DNA of 64,000 bases from Rhizobium sp. G21 (lineage in GTDB: Bacteria > Pseudomonadota > Alphaproteobacteria > Rhizobiales > Rhizobiaceae): NCBI RefSeq assembly GCF_014158035.1, contig NZ_JACFXW010000001.1, positions 2,613,501 to 2,677,500 on the forward strand. The letters run 5' to 3'. Position 1 is the first letter of the stretch. The number at the start of each line of letters is the position of its first letter. A program made the position numbers and the translations under genes. Under the pieces are notes generated by a model that had not been told where the DNA came from, did no database searches, and saw nothing but the letters and a program-made list of their open reading frames with translations. Shown one piece after another: positions 29,022 through 39,083 of this stretch.

Positions 29022-29681
29022 TCAGAGGACGATGCCTGTATAGTCGCGGCTGACCACCAGAAGATATTTGACATATTCCGAAGCCAGCGTTCGCAGCATC
29101 AGCGGATTGGCGGCGATGTCGGATAGCGTCAGCCGCTTTTCCACCGGATAGGGCATGAATTCGGTGTCATGGTCGAGGCGGCGAATTTCCGCCAGGCTAC
29201 GCGGCATGTGGTAATTGTTGGTGACGAGGATCACCGTTTTGTACCGATGGGCGCGGATCCATTGCACGGTTTCCGAGGCATTGCCCTCGGTGTTGCGCGC
29301 GTCGTAACCGATATCGACGCAGCACTGGAATATCTCTTCGCGACTGTTGGTGAACGAGCGGATATGGCGCACCGACGTCGCCGGATTCACGCCCGAGATC
29401 AACAGCCGCCTGCCTGCCCCTTGCGCGAGAAGCTGCACCGCCTGGTCGATCCGCTGATAGCCGCCGGTGAGCGCGACGATGGCGTCCGCCTTGGGATTGT
29501 CGATCGGCGCGAGTGCCGCGACCTGAGCATAAAACACCAGAAAACCGACGCCGAAGGCGGCGATGGAGGCAAGCACGAAGAAACCGACGGTTCTCAGAAA
29601 CAGGCGTACGGCGAAAGAGGCCAGACCGCGCGCGGGCGGCTGGCCGAGGGCGTCCTGCTCTCGCTCGGCGTCATGAGTCAT
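29022..29681 (-). CDS. YdcF family (DUF218) membrane protein
   Basis: A 219-residue protein with one N-terminal membrane segment (~30-52, FFVLASIAAFGVGFLVFYAQ) and a periplasmic or cytoplasmic DUF218 domain. Domain motifs are DAIVALTGGYQRIDQAVQLL, RRLLISGVNP, NTEGNASETVQWI and ILVTNNYHMPRSLAEI. DUF218 proteins have been linked to envelope polysaccharide metabolism, but activity is not established. It lies 58 bases downstream of ftsX and is probably co-transcribed. Confidence 0.92.
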   Translation of the reverse strand: MTHDAEREQDALGQPPARGLASFAVRLFLRTVGFFVLASIAAFGVGFLVFYAQVAALAPIDNPKADAIVALTGGYQRIDQAVQLLAQGAGRRLLISGVNPATSVRHIRSFTNSREEIFQCCVDIGYDARNTEGNASETVQWIRAHRYKTVILVTNNYHMPRSLAEIRRLDHDTEFMPYPVEKRLTLSDIAANPLMLRTLASEYVKYLLVVSRDYTGIVL

Positions 29682-29739
29682 CGGCCAAGAGGAATAGCCA
29701 AAGTTTGCGGCTCAAAATAGGCATTTCAGGTTGTATTGA

Positions 29740-30720
29740 TCATTCCTGATATATATCGAGGCGACCAGGGTCGGAGCGCACATGGTCGATCTCGTCGATC
29801 GTTTTCATGACGGTAAAGCGCGCCGTCAGCGTCGTCAGCGCTGCGATGACCAGCATGGTGATGAAAATGCCGCCATAGCCGGTCCAGTCGATGGTGAAGG
29901 CGCCGAACAATGCGGTCGCCTGATCGCTCTCCGGCGTGGCGATGCTGCTCGACTGCCACCATCCGGCGGCGGCGAAAGAACCGGCGGCCAGAAAGGCGCC
30001 GGCCAGCGATCCTTTCAGCGAAATCAACAGGAAGTGCTTTTGGAATTCCTGCGCCACGAAGCTCGATTCCGCGCCGACGAAATGCAGCACCTCGACGATG
30101 TGCCTGTTGCCGGCCAGTGCGCCGCGCGTGGCGAAGATCACGGTCAGCACCATGGCGAAGAACACCAGGCCAAGTACGGCGGAACCGATCACCACCGTCG
30201 TTCGGGCCATGGACACCAGCCGATCGACCCAGGTGCGATGGTCGTCGAGATAGGCCTGCGGGATCTTCTTCTGCAGCGCGTCGCGCATCGCGGCGAAATC
30301 GGGCGGATTGCGTTCGTCGATGGTGATCACCACAAGCCGCGGCACCGGCAATTCGTCGATATCCAGGCCCGCGCCGAGCCAGGGTTCGAGAAGCCGCGAG
30401 GTGGCGGCCTTGTCGAGGACAGTGCCGGTCTTCGTGCCGACGAAGGACAAAGCGAGATCGCGCGCCTCGGCGAGCGCCTTTTCCATATCGAGCGCGTCGT
30501 CCGGCTTGATCTGAATGGTGATCTCGCGGGAGATCTGGCTCGCCCAGGAATCGGCGGTGGCGCGGATCATGCCGACCGCGCCGATCGTCAGGCAGGCCAG
30601 GAACGACATGATGACGATGACCGCCAGCAGCGCCTTGCTCTGGACGCTTCGTTGCGGAACGATCGCCGCCATCGGGCGAAGCGCGATTTCGCGACGAGGT
30701 TTCTGGGCTGTGTCATTCAT
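29740..30720 (-). CDS. ftsX: Cell division protein FtsX
   Basis: The membrane partner of the FtsE ATPase, which regulates peptidoglycan hydrolases at the septum. It has 326 residues with four membrane segments: one near residues 30-53, a periplasmic loop, then three in the C-terminal half (SAVLGLVFFAMVLTVIFATR, a middle segment, and GGIFITMLVIAALTTLTARF). The conserved EVLHFVGAESSFVAQEFQKH coupling region is present. It overlaps ftsE by 8 bases. Confidence 0.93.
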   Translation of the reverse strand: MNDTAQKPRREIALRPMAAIVPQRSVQSKALLAVIVIMSFLACLTIGAVGMIRATADSWASQISREITIQIKPDDALDMEKALAEARDLALSFVGTKTGTVLDKAATSRLLEPWLGAGLDIDELPVPRLVVITIDERNPPDFAAMRDALQKKIPQAYLDDHRTWVDRLVSMARTTVVIGSAVLGLVFFAMVLTVIFATRGALAGNRHIVEVLHFVGAESSFVAQEFQKHFLLISLKGSLAGAFLAAGSFAAAGWWQSSSIATPESDQATALFGAFTIDWTGYGGIFITMLVIAALTTLTARFTVMKTIDEIDHVRSDPGRLDIYQE

Positions 30721-31372
30721 AGAGATCGAGCCGCCCGGAGGTCAAAATCATGCGGCGCGCTTCGACCTGGTCCATCAGCGCGAGATCGTGCGTGGCGATC
30801 ACGACGGCCGTGCCGACACGGTTGAGCTCCATGAACAGTTTGAGGATGCGCTTGGCCATGGGCGGATCGACATTGCCGGTCGGTTCGTCGGCGAGCAGCA
30901 GTTCCGGCTGGTCGATCAAGGCGCGGGCGATGGCCGCGCGCTGCTTTTCCCCACCCGAGAGAACCGGCGGCAGGACGTTGATGCGGTCGCCCAGCCCCAC
31001 CCACTTCAGCAATTCGACCACGTCGGAACGGTAGCTCGCTTCATCCTTGCCGCGCACGCGCAGCGGCAGCGCCACATTCTCATAGGTGGTGAGATGGTCG
31101 AGCAGCCGGAAATCCTGAAACACGATGCCGATGCGCCGACGCAAGAGCGGCAGCTCGTTTTGCGGGATGGTCGAAGCCTCGCGCCCGAAGACGCGGATCA
31201 GTCCGCGCGTCGGCTTGAGCGACATGAACAGCAGCCTGAGCAGGCTGGTCTTGCCGGCCCCGGACGGGCCGGTCAGAAATTGAAATGATCGTTTGGGAAT
31301 ATCGAAGGTGAGATCCTTGAGGATCTCCGGCCCCATACCATAGCGCAGGCCAACATTTTCGAAATGAATCAA
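30713..31372 (-). CDS. ftsE: Cell division ATP-binding protein FtsE
   Basis: The ABC-type ATPase of the FtsEX complex. Walker A is FLTGPSGAGKTSLL, the Q-loop VFQDFRLLDHL, the signature LSGGEKQRAAIARAL, Walker B LLLADEPTGN and the H-loop ATHDLALM. I favour a TTG start at 31372 (IHFENVGLRYGMGPEIL), giving 219 residues, the usual length. The frame stays open to a GTG at 31432, but the added 20 residues look like leader DNA and contain a CtrA-like site at 31414-31429. Confidence 0.93.
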   Translation of the reverse strand: MIHFENVGLRYGMGPEILKDLTFDIPKRSFQFLTGPSGAGKTSLLRLLFMSLKPTRGLIRVFGREASTIPQNELPLLRRRIGIVFQDFRLLDHLTTYENVALPLRVRGKDEASYRSDVVELLKWVGLGDRINVLPPVLSGGEKQRAAIARALIDQPELLLADEPTGNVDPPMAKRILKLFMELNRVGTAVVIATHDLALMDQVEARRMILTSGRLDLYE

Positions 31373-31413
31373 CGTTTTGTCCAGTTGGTCCGAGGAGAAG
31401 GGCTCGCGCGCCG

Positions 31414-31429
31414 TTAGCGAAGCATTAAC
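31414..31429. promoter_or_regulatory. CtrA-like binding site near ftsE
   Basis: TTAG-CGAAGCA-TTAAC matches the CtrA consensus TTAA-N7-TTAA(C) with one mismatch. It lies 42-57 bases upstream of the preferred ftsE start, between divergent transcription units. Single motif matches are common by chance, so this is tentative. Confidence 0.35.
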
Positions 31430-31504
31430 CACGGCAGTTTACTTCTCATAAAGGTGAAGTTCAATGCCGGCGACGCGTCGGCGGGCAAACCGATGGGGAA
31501 GGCC

Positions 31505-32163
31505 ATGCAGGCGAACAACAACAAAGCCTGGCGAACCGTCGCCGATATCGACGTGCTGCCGCCCGATCGCGCTTCCAGGCCGAATAAACCCGCAAACGGC
31601 GGACGGCCCGATGTCGAGGATGCGGTGTTCGAGGTCCTGGGCGGTCCGTCCCGCGCCCGCAGCAACGACAACAGGCCGCGAAGCTCCGGACATGCGAATC
31701 TCGCGCCTTTCGCGCCCATGCTGGCGGCTGCGGCGCGGCTGGGCGGCGCGACGGCAGCCTCTCTGGAACGCAGGCTGCTTCGGCTTTCGCCACAAGCGTT
31801 CACGTGCCTTCTGTCGGCGGCGGCGATCGCGATGTTCTGGATGCTCGGCGGTTTCGGCGCGCTGGGCAGCCAGACGACCGATCTGCGCGCGGGCCCCTAT
31901 CTCGTCTCAATCTCCGGATCGCCACCCGCGATCTCGACGGCATGCGGGTGGCGGAGGTCGAAGGCGAACTCGTCAATGACGGGGCGACGGTGCTTGTCGC
32001 GCCGGTGCTGGAATTGGTCGGCGGTCCCAACCGAACGCGGCTCGGCAGGATCGGCATCGACGCCGACCGGATCGCGCCGTCCATCCGTTTTCCGTTTTCC
32101 GGGCGGTTCCAGATCGCCGGCGCAAAGGCCGAGGATCTGACGATTCTGATCGCCCTGCGTTGA
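31505..32163 (+). CDS. Single-span membrane protein of unknown function (apparent frameshift)
   Basis: About 219 residues after repair. The first frame has a polar N-terminus (ADIDVLPPDRASRPNKPANG) and one membrane segment (FTCLLSAAAIAMFWMLGGFGALG). The second frame continues LNLRIATRDLDGMRVAEVEGELVNDGATVLVAPVLELV to LTILIALR. That is a beta-rich external domain like DUF3426/FxLYD-type stabilising domains. The frames join if one G is added at 31890-31892. The start is uncertain: ATG 31505 follows GGGGAAGG; GTG 31454 and ATG 31493 are also in frame. It is divergent from ftsE and upstream of hpt. Confidence 0.7.
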
Positions 32164-32220
32164 ACCGGAATGCGGGGTCGTGGTAACGGACCCTATTGGA
32201 ACCACAATCGGAGCTTCACC

Positions 32221-32763
32221 ATGCATGTCATTCGCGGCAAGACGATCGAGCCGCTCTTCACCGCGGAGATGATCGCCGAGCGCAACACGGCGCTCGCGCA
32301 ACAGATCGCCGCCGGTCCCACCAAGGATCTGCTGGTGATTTCGGTGCTGAAAGGCTCCTTCATCTTCGCCGCCGATCTGATCCGCGCGCTGCATACGGCC
32401 GGGCTTGCGCCCGAGGTGGAATTCATCACGCTGTCGAGCTACGGCGCCGGCACAGTGTCGCAGGGGGTCCGGATCATCAAGGACATCGACAGCGACGTGA
32501 AGGATCGCGACATCCTGCTGATCGACGACATTCTCGAATCCGGCCGCACGCTCACCTTCGCCAAGGAACTGATGTATGAGCGTGGCGCGCGCACCGTGAC
32601 CATCGCCGTGCTGCTCGACAAGCATGACAAGCGTCAGACGGCGCTGGAAGCGGATTATGTCGGCTTTTCCTGCCCCGATCATTTCGTCGTCGGCTATGGC
32701 ATGGACGTCGCCTACGCTTTCCGCGAACTGCCGTTCGTCGGCGTCGTCACCGGCGAAGCGTGA
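32221..32763 (+). CDS. hpt: Hypoxanthine phosphoribosyltransferase
   Basis: Purine salvage enzyme converting hypoxanthine or guanine plus PRPP to the nucleotide. It has 180 residues. Key motifs are LLVISVLKGSFIFAADLIR, the flexible loop SSYGAGTVSQG, the PRPP-binding ILLIDDILESGRTLTF (residues ~98-113) and the base-binding DYVGFSCPDHFVVGYGMD. The start is ATG 32221 (MHVIRGKTIEPLF). Its position before the response-regulator gene is conserved in rhizobia. Confidence 0.95.
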   Translation: MHVIRGKTIEPLFTAEMIAERNTALAQQIAAGPTKDLLVISVLKGSFIFAADLIRALHTAGLAPEVEFITLSSYGAGTVSQGVRIIKDIDSDVKDRDILLIDDILESGRTLTFAKELMYERGARTVTIAVLLDKHDKRQTALEADYVGFSCPDHFVVGYGMDVAYAFRELPFVGVVTGEA

Positions 32764-32825
32764 CGGCTGCCGCTCGAAAAGGATCGTCTGCGACGTAAAC
32801 CTTTGGGCAAGCATAAGCGGGATTA

Positions 32826-32846
32826 GCGGGCGCCGACGGCGCCCGC
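32826..32846 (+). terminator. GC-rich hairpin after hpt
   Basis: GCGGGCGCC-GAC-GGCGCCCGC, a perfect 9-bp stem between hpt and the response-regulator gene. It is followed by GTTTACCTTT, a weak T-rich tail. Confidence 0.55.
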
Positions 32847-32909
32847 GTTTACCTTTCCCAAAGGGCCGATGGTGTTCACTGGCCCTCGCGTTAAAACGAG
32901 GTAAACATC

Positions 32910-33281
32910 ATGGCCCGCATTCTCATTACCGAAGACGAAGATTCACTCCGCCGTTTCGTGGCGCGGGCGCTTCGGCTGGATGGTCATGAGACCGTCGAGG
33001 CCGCCGACGGCGCCGAGGGGCTGGAAGCCCTGGGAGAAGGTCCTTTCGACCTGCTTCTGTCGGATATCCGCATGCCGGTGATGGACGGCATCGAACTGGC
33101 CCACAAGGCGTCGGCCAATCATCCCGATCTCAAGATCCTGTTGATGACCGGTTATGCCGAACAGCGCGAACGCGCCGACGACCTGATGGAAAAGATCGTC
33201 GACGTCGTCTCCAAGCCCTTTTCGCTGCCCGATATCCGCACCGCGGTCGCGCGCGCGCTCACCAGCCAGAAAGCGGCCTGA
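32910..33281 (+). CDS. Single-domain response regulator (CpdR-like)
   Basis: A 123-residue stand-alone receiver domain without an output domain. Acidic pocket residues are in LITEDEDSLRRF, the phospho-acceptor Asp is in LLLSDIRMPVMDG (near residue 51), the conserved Thr is in LLMTGYAEQ, and the Lys is in VVSKPFSLPDI. The layout and the MARILI start resemble CpdR, which controls proteolysis of CtrA by ClpXP in alphaproteobacteria. Orthology cannot be settled here. A GAGGTAAACATC leader supplies the ribosome-binding site. Confidence 0.9.
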   Translation: MARILITEDEDSLRRFVARALRLDGHETVEAADGAEGLEALGEGPFDLLLSDIRMPVMDGIELAHKASANHPDLKILLMTGYAEQRERADDLMEKIVDVVSKPFSLPDIRTAVARALTSQKAA

Positions 33282-33335
33282 GCGCACCATTCGTCGGCGC
33301 TCGAGCGAGGCTGGAGCTTCAATCCAGGCGCAACC

Positions 33336-35964
33336 TCATTTGAGATCGAGCAGCCTTTCCAGATAATCACGTTCGATGATGCTCGCAGGTCCGTCGCCGA
33401 GACGCTTGCGGATTTCTTCGAGGATTTCGCGGGCGCGCTGGATGTCGATCTGGTCGGGCACCTTGACCTGCTCGTCGATGTCGCCGCCCATCTGGCCGGG
33501 TCGACGGCCAAGGGGATCGGCGCCGTCGGCCTGCTGGCCCGGCATGCCCATGCCCTGTCCCTGTCCTTCGCCGGCCTGCTGCAACTGCTGCATCATTTCA
33601 CCCGCGCCCTTGCGCAACGCTTCGAGGGCGCGTCCCTGCGCGTCGGCGGAGCGTTGGCCCTGCGATTTGCCGAGCGCATCGGATGATTCGCCCATTTCCT
33701 TACCGGCTTCGCCGAACCCCGGCATCGGTTTCATGCCGAGTTCGGAGAGCTTCTTCTCCATGCCCTTCAGATCTTTCTGCAGCTGCGCCTGACGCTCCTT
33801 GAGAGCCTTCAATGCCTCGCGCAGCTGATCGGCCGTCATCTTGTCTTCCGGCGACGGCTCCTTGCCGTTCGGATCTCCGGCCTGCGGCTGTTCCTCCTCA
33901 CCCGGCGGCGTCATGTCCTGGAAAGGATCTTCGTTGTTCAAACCCTGTTCGTCGCGCGGATCGCCGCGCTGCATGCGGTCGCGAAGCGTCTGTTCGAGCC
34001 GATGGGTTTCCTCCATCAGCTTCTGTTGTTTCTGCATCAGCTCGCCCAGCCGGTCGATCTGGTCGCGCATCGGATTGTCGCCCGGCTGGCGCTGGTTCTG
34101 CGGCCGCGCCGTCTGCAGGTTGTTCATCATGCGCTGCATTTCCGACAGCAGCTTCTGCGCCTCTTCGCGCGAGCCGGAGCGGGCGAGATTTTCGAGCTGG
34201 TTGAGCATCTTGTCGATGTCCTGCGCCCGCATCATCTTCTGCGGCTGGCTGGCCATCTGGTTGTTTTCAGGATTGCCCATGCGCTTGGCGAGTTCGCTGA
34301 GATAGGTCTTCATCGCCTCGCGCAATTCCTTCATCAACGCTTCGATCTCCTTGTCGGAGGCGTTGCGCGACAGGGCTTCCGACAGTTTCTGCTGGGCGTC
34401 GCGAAGACGCTTTTCGGCATTGGAGAGATCGCCGTCCTCGATATAGCGGGCGACGTCCCAGAAATAGCCCGACGTTTCCTCGAGCGCCGGCACGGTGTCG
34501 GCGAGGCGCAGCCGGTTGCGGGTCGATTCGAGCATCAGGTAATGCGAGAGATTCGGGATCGTCTCGTCGGCGCGGAAGCCGGCGATCTCCGAGAGTTGCA
34601 GCGCTTTGGGAACTTTGTTGACGTCGAGCGCGAAGACCTGTCGCTGTTCGGCGATCGAACCGGCGAGCGCCTGTGTGAAGATGCGCTGCGGCATCAGGAT
34701 CGTCTTGGTCTCGCTGCGGGCTTCATGTCCGGCGGCGTCGCGGGCGACCAGCGTCACCGCCACTTTCTTGCCGGAGAGCGGATGTTCGGTCAAATCCCTG
34801 CTCGCGGTGGCCTTCACCGACTTGGCGTTGCCGGGCACGTCGAGCCGAAACACGGGCAATTCGAACAGGGCGATCGCCTTGGGGTCTTGATCGACAGGCT
34901 TGATTTCGGCCCGCGCCTCGGTGATCCCGTAGTCGTCCCCCGCCGCGAAGGCGATTTCCAACGCGCCATTGACGGCGCGATCCGGCTCCTTGTCGAAGCG
35001 AATTGTCGGGGCCTCATCAGGCGTGAGCTTGAAGGCGAAATTGATCGCGCCCAGCGCAAAGGAGCCGTCACGGGCGAGCTTGACGGTGTAACTCGCGCTT
35101 TCGGGCGCGGTTGCGACAGGCTTCGCAGCATCCTTCTCGGCAGTCGGCTTGTCCGGCGTCAACAGCACGTCCTTGTCGGAGCCGGCGGGCGTGAAGCTCG
35201 CCTGCTCTCCGGCGGCAGGACCGCTGACGCGGACCGTCAGCACCGAGAATTGCGGCGCGACCACAGGGGCGTCGGCGTCTGGAGCAGGGGGTTCGCACCG
35301 CGTTGCGCGGTGAGATAGATCGGCGCCGCGCCCGTGTAAGCCGGCGGCGTCAGCCAGGCGTCGATACGGCTGGAAGCCGCGATATCCTCGGGTGAGGAAA
35401 GGTGAAGGCGTCGGAGACGCGGCCGCCGAAATTGGACAGCGAAAAGCTCCAGGCCACCACGAGCCCGAGCACGGCGAGGGCGCGCAGCGCATAGGGATCG
35501 CGCCGTGCGATATCCGGCGCCGGACCGCCGCTGTCGATCGCGCCGATCCTGCGCGCCATACGTTCCTGGTGGGCTTTCCACAGGGCGAGGGCGAAGGGAT
35601 CGGATGTCGCGGGCGCTTCGTTCTGGACGCGGATCGCCTGATGGCGGAGGCCGCTCTTCTGTTCGAGCCTGCTGTCGATCTCGTCCGGCGTCGGCCAGCG
35701 GAAACGACCGAGAGACAGGAGCGATACGGAGAAGCCGAACGCGAAGACCACCAACGCGGCGATCTTCAATCCCGACGGCAGCGGCCTCCAGAAGCCGAAC
35801 CAGCTTGCGATCAGGAACAGGCTGATGACGCCGAGTACGGGCAGGAGCGCGATCACGCCGCGTTCGGCGACGATCGCCGAGGCTGCGAGCCTCCGCATCC
35901 AGGCGATCCGCCGTTTCAGGCGGCTCATGTCTGGGGGCGGCGCGTTGTCGTCCGTCGCTGTCAT
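33336..35964 (-). CDS. DUF4175 (TIGR02302-type) membrane protein (two apparent frameshifts)
   Basis: About 876 residues after repair. The N-terminal frame has two membrane segments (ALLPVLGVISLFLIASWFGFW; GLKIAALVVFAFGFSVSLLS) and a third near 180. The frame breaks at 35398-35400 (one T missing on the coding strand) into SSPEDIAASSRIDAWLTPPAYTGAAP, then at 35287-35291 (one C missing) into APDADAPVVAPQFSVLTVRVSG. A large beta-rich region and a long Gln/Met/Arg-rich helical tail (QKMMRAQDIDKMLNQLENLA) follow, ending IIERDYLERLLDLK. Function unknown. The gene normally sits beside lysA and the response regulator in rhizobia. Confidence 0.88.
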
Positions 35965-36078
35965 CCGGAGCCCTTGATGCGTTGTGACCGAAGCAGAAGC
36001 ATAGCATTCTTTGGGCAAAGGCGAGGCAAGCCCCGCAATTGCGCGATCACAATGACTTTAGGCCTTGCTTGTGGAGCG

Positions 36079-37350
36079 TCAGCCTTCCAGCCAATCGGGC
36101 AGGCTGTCGGCGCCGATCATGTCGTCATAGCTCGGTCGCGAGCGAATGACGTGAAAGGCCTCGTCCTTGACAAGGACTTCTGGAATGAGCGGGCGCGAAT
36201 TGTACATGCCGGCTTGCACCGCGCCATAGGCGCCTGCGGAACCGACCGCCAGCAGATCGCCCGGCTTGGGCTCGGCCATTTCCCGATCCAGCGCCAGATA
36301 ATCGCCGGTCTCGCAGACGGGTCCGACCACATCGGCGCGGATGCGCGGCGAATTGGCGGCGGTGATCTCGACCGGCATGATCTCGTGCCAGGCCTCATAG
36401 AGGGTGGGCCGGATCAAGTCGTTCATCGCCGCGTCGACGATGACGAAAGTCTTGTCGCCGCCATCCTTCACATAGACGACCTCGGTTACGAGAATGCCGG
36501 CATTGCCGACGATCAGCCGGCCCGGTTCGGTGACGATCTTGCAGCCGAGGCCGCGCAACTGGTTCTTGACGACCTTCGAATAGGCTTCGGGATTGGGCGG
36601 CGGATTGTTGTCGAGCTTGTAGGGAATGCCGAGACCGCCGCCGATATCGACATGCTCGATATGATGACCGTCGGCGCGCAGCGTCTCGACCAGCTCGGCG
36701 AGCAGCCGGAAGGCGTCGTCGAACGGCTGCAGATCGGTGATCTGGCTGCCGATATGCATGTCGATGCCGGTGACTTCGATGCCGGCAAGCGTCGCGGCAT
36801 GCGCATAGACGGCGCGGGCGCGGTCATAGGAGATGCCGAACTTGTTTTCCTTCTTGCCGGTCGAGATCTTCGAATGGGTCTTGGCGTCGACGTCGGGGTT
36901 GATGCGGAAGGACACGGGCGCCCGCTTGCCCTTGGCGATGGCGCAGGCGTTCAGCGCTTCGAGCTCCGGTTCGCTCTCGACGTTGAAGCAATAGATGCCG
37001 GCGTCGAGCGCGAAATTCATTTCGCGCGTCTTCTTGCCGACGCCCGAAAACATGATGCGATCGGCAGGAATGCCGGCGGCGAGCGCGCGGCGCAATTCGC
37101 CTTCCGACACCACGTCGATGCCCGCGCCCATGCGGCCGATCGTCTTCAGCACCGCCTGGTTGGAATTGGCCTTCATCGCATAGCAGACCAATGAGTCCAC
37201 GTCCGAAAAGGCGTCCTTGAACACCCGCACATGACGCTCGAGGGTGGCGGTGGAATAGAGATAGAACGGCGTGCCGACGGCGGCGGCGATTTCGGGAACG
37301 GAGACGTTCTCGGCGTAGAGCACGCCGTCCTTGTAGTCGAAATGGTTCAC
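36079..37350 (-). CDS. lysA: Diaminopimelate decarboxylase
   Basis: The PLP enzyme for the last step of lysine synthesis. It has 423 residues. The PLP lysine is in VCYAMKANSNQAVL, with HIGSQITDLQPF, VDIGGGLGIPY and EPGRLIVGNAGILVTEV in the barrel. The second-domain active-site motif is GPVCETGDYLALDR (conserved Cys-Glu), then AGAYGAVQAGMYNSRP. It starts 13 bases after the lptM stop, in the argH-lptM-lysA run; lysC is encoded separately at 44.7 kb. Confidence 0.97.
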   Translation of the reverse strand: MNHFDYKDGVLYAENVSVPEIAAAVGTPFYLYSTATLERHVRVFKDAFSDVDSLVCYAMKANSNQAVLKTIGRMGAGIDVVSEGELRRALAAGIPADRIMFSGVGKKTREMNFALDAGIYCFNVESEPELEALNACAIAKGKRAPVSFRINPDVDAKTHSKISTGKKENKFGISYDRARAVYAHAATLAGIEVTGIDMHIGSQITDLQPFDDAFRLLAELVETLRADGHHIEHVDIGGGLGIPYKLDNNPPPNPEAYSKVVKNQLRGLGCKIVTEPGRLIVGNAGILVTEVVYVKDGGDKTFVIVDAAMNDLIRPTLYEAWHEIMPVEITAANSPRIRADVVGPVCETGDYLALDREMAEPKPGDLLAVGSAGAYGAVQAGMYNSRPLIPEVLVKDEAFHVIRSRPSYDDMIGADSLPDWLEG

Positions 37351-37363
37351 GGCGGGGATCCGA

Positions 37364-37552
37364 TCAGAGCAGAGGGTCGAGGATGAAGGGGCGGTCTTCG
37401 ATCTTGGCTTTGTCGTCAGCCTTGGGTTTCTGCGCCGGCTCGGTCTGGCCGGGCGTTTCGAGATCGCCCTTGCGGCCGCAGCCGGACAGCGCCAGCCCGG
37501 CCGACATCAACAGGGCTATCGAAAGAAAGCGGACTGAAAGGGTCTTCGACAT
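37364..37552 (-). CDS. lptM: Small lipoprotein, LptM/YifL type
   Basis: 62 residues from ATG 37552 (MSKTLSVRFLSIALLMSAG). The lipobox LALSGC gives a mature N-terminus CGRKGDLETPGQTEP, which matches the LptM signature GxKGxL.P. LptM helps mature the LptD LPS translocon in enterobacteria; the same role here is inferred. The rest is a Pro/Lys-rich linker ending FILDPLL. Location between argH and lysA is conserved widely in proteobacteria. Confidence 0.85.
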   Translation of the reverse strand: MSKTLSVRFLSIALLMSAGLALSGCGRKGDLETPGQTEPAQKPKADDKAKIEDRPFILDPLL

Positions 37553-37648
37553 CGCGGATCCTTGAAACTGACTGCCGTCCTGATTAGCGAAAAAAGCGGC
37601 GGCGCGCATCTCTATTATCGTGATGCGCGCGCAAACCGGCGTTATGGC

Positions 37649-39049
37649 TCAGACACGCTCGCGCCAGGCGGCGATCTGGCTTCGCACCTGGTCGGGCGCC
37701 GTGCCGCCATAGCTCTTGCGGGCGGCGACCGAGGCTTCGACGGTGACGACCTTGTAGACGTCTTCCGTCACGCCGGGATGGATAGCCTGCAATTCATCGA
37801 GCGGGAGATCGGATAGATCGCAGGCTTTGCTTTCCGCCAGCGCCACGGCGCGGCCGGTCACATGATGGGCTTCCCGGAAGGGCAGGCCGACGGCGCGCAC
37901 CAGCCAGTCGGCGAGGTCGGTGGCGGTGGAGAAGCCCGCGCCGGCGGCGGCCTTCATCCTGGTCACGTTCACCGTCATATCGGCCACCATGCCGGTCATG
38001 GCGGCGAGCGCCAGTTCCAGGCTTTCGGCGGCGTCGAACACCTGTTCCTTGTCTTCCTGCATGTCCTTGGAATAAGCGAGCGGCAGGCCCTTCATCACCG
38101 TCAACAGCGCGATCAGCGAACCGTTGATGCGGCCGGTCTTGGCGCGCACCAGTTCCGCGGCGTCGGGGTTCTTCTTCTGCGGCATGATCGACGAGCCGGT
38201 CGAGAACGCGTCCGACAGACGGATGAAGCCGAATTGCGGCGTGGTCCAGATGACGATTTCCTCGGCGAAGCGCGACAGATGCGTGGCCGAGATGGCGGCG
38301 AGCGACAGGAATTCCAGCGCGAAATCGCGATCCGAGACGGTGTCGATCGAATTGCGGGTCGGTTCGCGAAAGCCGAGCGCCTGCGCCGTCATGTGGCGGT
38401 CGATCGGATAGGGCGTGCCGGCCAGCGCCGCCGCGCCAAGCGGGGATTCGTCGAGGCGGGCGATTGCGTCGCGGACACGCGAGCGGTCGCGGCCGATCAT
38501 TTCCACATAGGCCATGCAGTGATGACCGAAGGTGACAGGTTGGGCGGTCTGCAGATGGGTGAAGCCGGGCATCACGGTGTCGGCATGCGCCTCGGCCTTG
38601 TCGAGGAAGGCCTTGATCAGGCCGGTCATCAGCGCTTCGGTCTTGATGAGTTCCGCCTTGACCCAGAGGCGGAAATCCACCGCCACCTGGTCGTTGCGCG
38701 AGCGGCCGGTATGCAGGCGGCCGGCGGCGGGGCCGATCAGTTCGGCCAGCCGCGATTCCACATTCATGTGGATGTCTTCAAGTTTGCGTGAGAAGACGAA
38801 TTGTCCGCTTTCAATCTCGTCCTTGATCTGATTAAGCCCGGCGACGATCTGGTCGCGATCGGCGTCCGTGATGATCTCTTGCGCCGCCAGCATGGTCGCA
38901 TGGGCGATGGAGCCGGCGATGTCTTGGGCGTAGAGTTTCTTGTCGAAGCCGATCGAGGCGTTGATTTCCTCCATGATGGACGCCGGGCCCGCCGCGAAGC
39001 GGCCGCCCCACATCTGGTTGGAGGAAGAATTCGAATTGCCCTCGGACAT
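37649..39049 (-). CDS. argH: Argininosuccinate lyase
   Basis: Last enzyme of arginine synthesis, cleaving argininosuccinate to arginine and fumarate. It has 466 residues, normal length. Motifs are [61 protein letters not shown] and the signature [18 protein letters not shown] carrying the catalytic Ser. The start at 39049 nearly coincides with the earliest possible start of the divergent tlpA. Confidence 0.97.
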   Translation of the reverse strand: MSEGNSNSSSNQMWGGRFAAGPASIMEEINASIGFDKKLYAQDIAGSIAHATMLAAQEIITDADRDQIVAGLNQIKDEIESGQFVFSRKLEDIHMNVESRLAELIGPAAGRLHTGRSRNDQVAVDFRLWVKAELIKTEALMTGLIKAFLDKAEAHADTVMPGFTHLQTAQPVTFGHHCMAYVEMIGRDRSRVRDAIARLDESPLGAAALAGTPYPIDRHMTAQALGFREPTRNSIDTVSDRDFALEFLSLAAISATHLSRFAEEIVIWTTPQFGFIRLSDAFSTGSSIMPQKKNPDAAELVRAKTGRINGSLIALLTVMKGLPLAYSKDMQEDKEQVFDAAESLELALAAMTGMVADMTVNVTRMKAAAGAGFSTATDLADWLVRAVGLPFREAHHVTGRAVALAESKACDLSDLPLDELQAIHPGVTEDVYKVVTVEASVAARKSYGGTAPDQVRSQIAAWRERV

Positions 39050-39083
39050 GACGCGCCTTGCCGTTTTTCAAGAGATGGACCCG

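Noticed and set aside
32891-32906. CtrA site before the response-regulator gene (TTAA-N7-TAAA)
   Set aside because: It overlaps the GAGG ribosome-binding site and start region and differs from the consensus; more simply explained as the translation leader.
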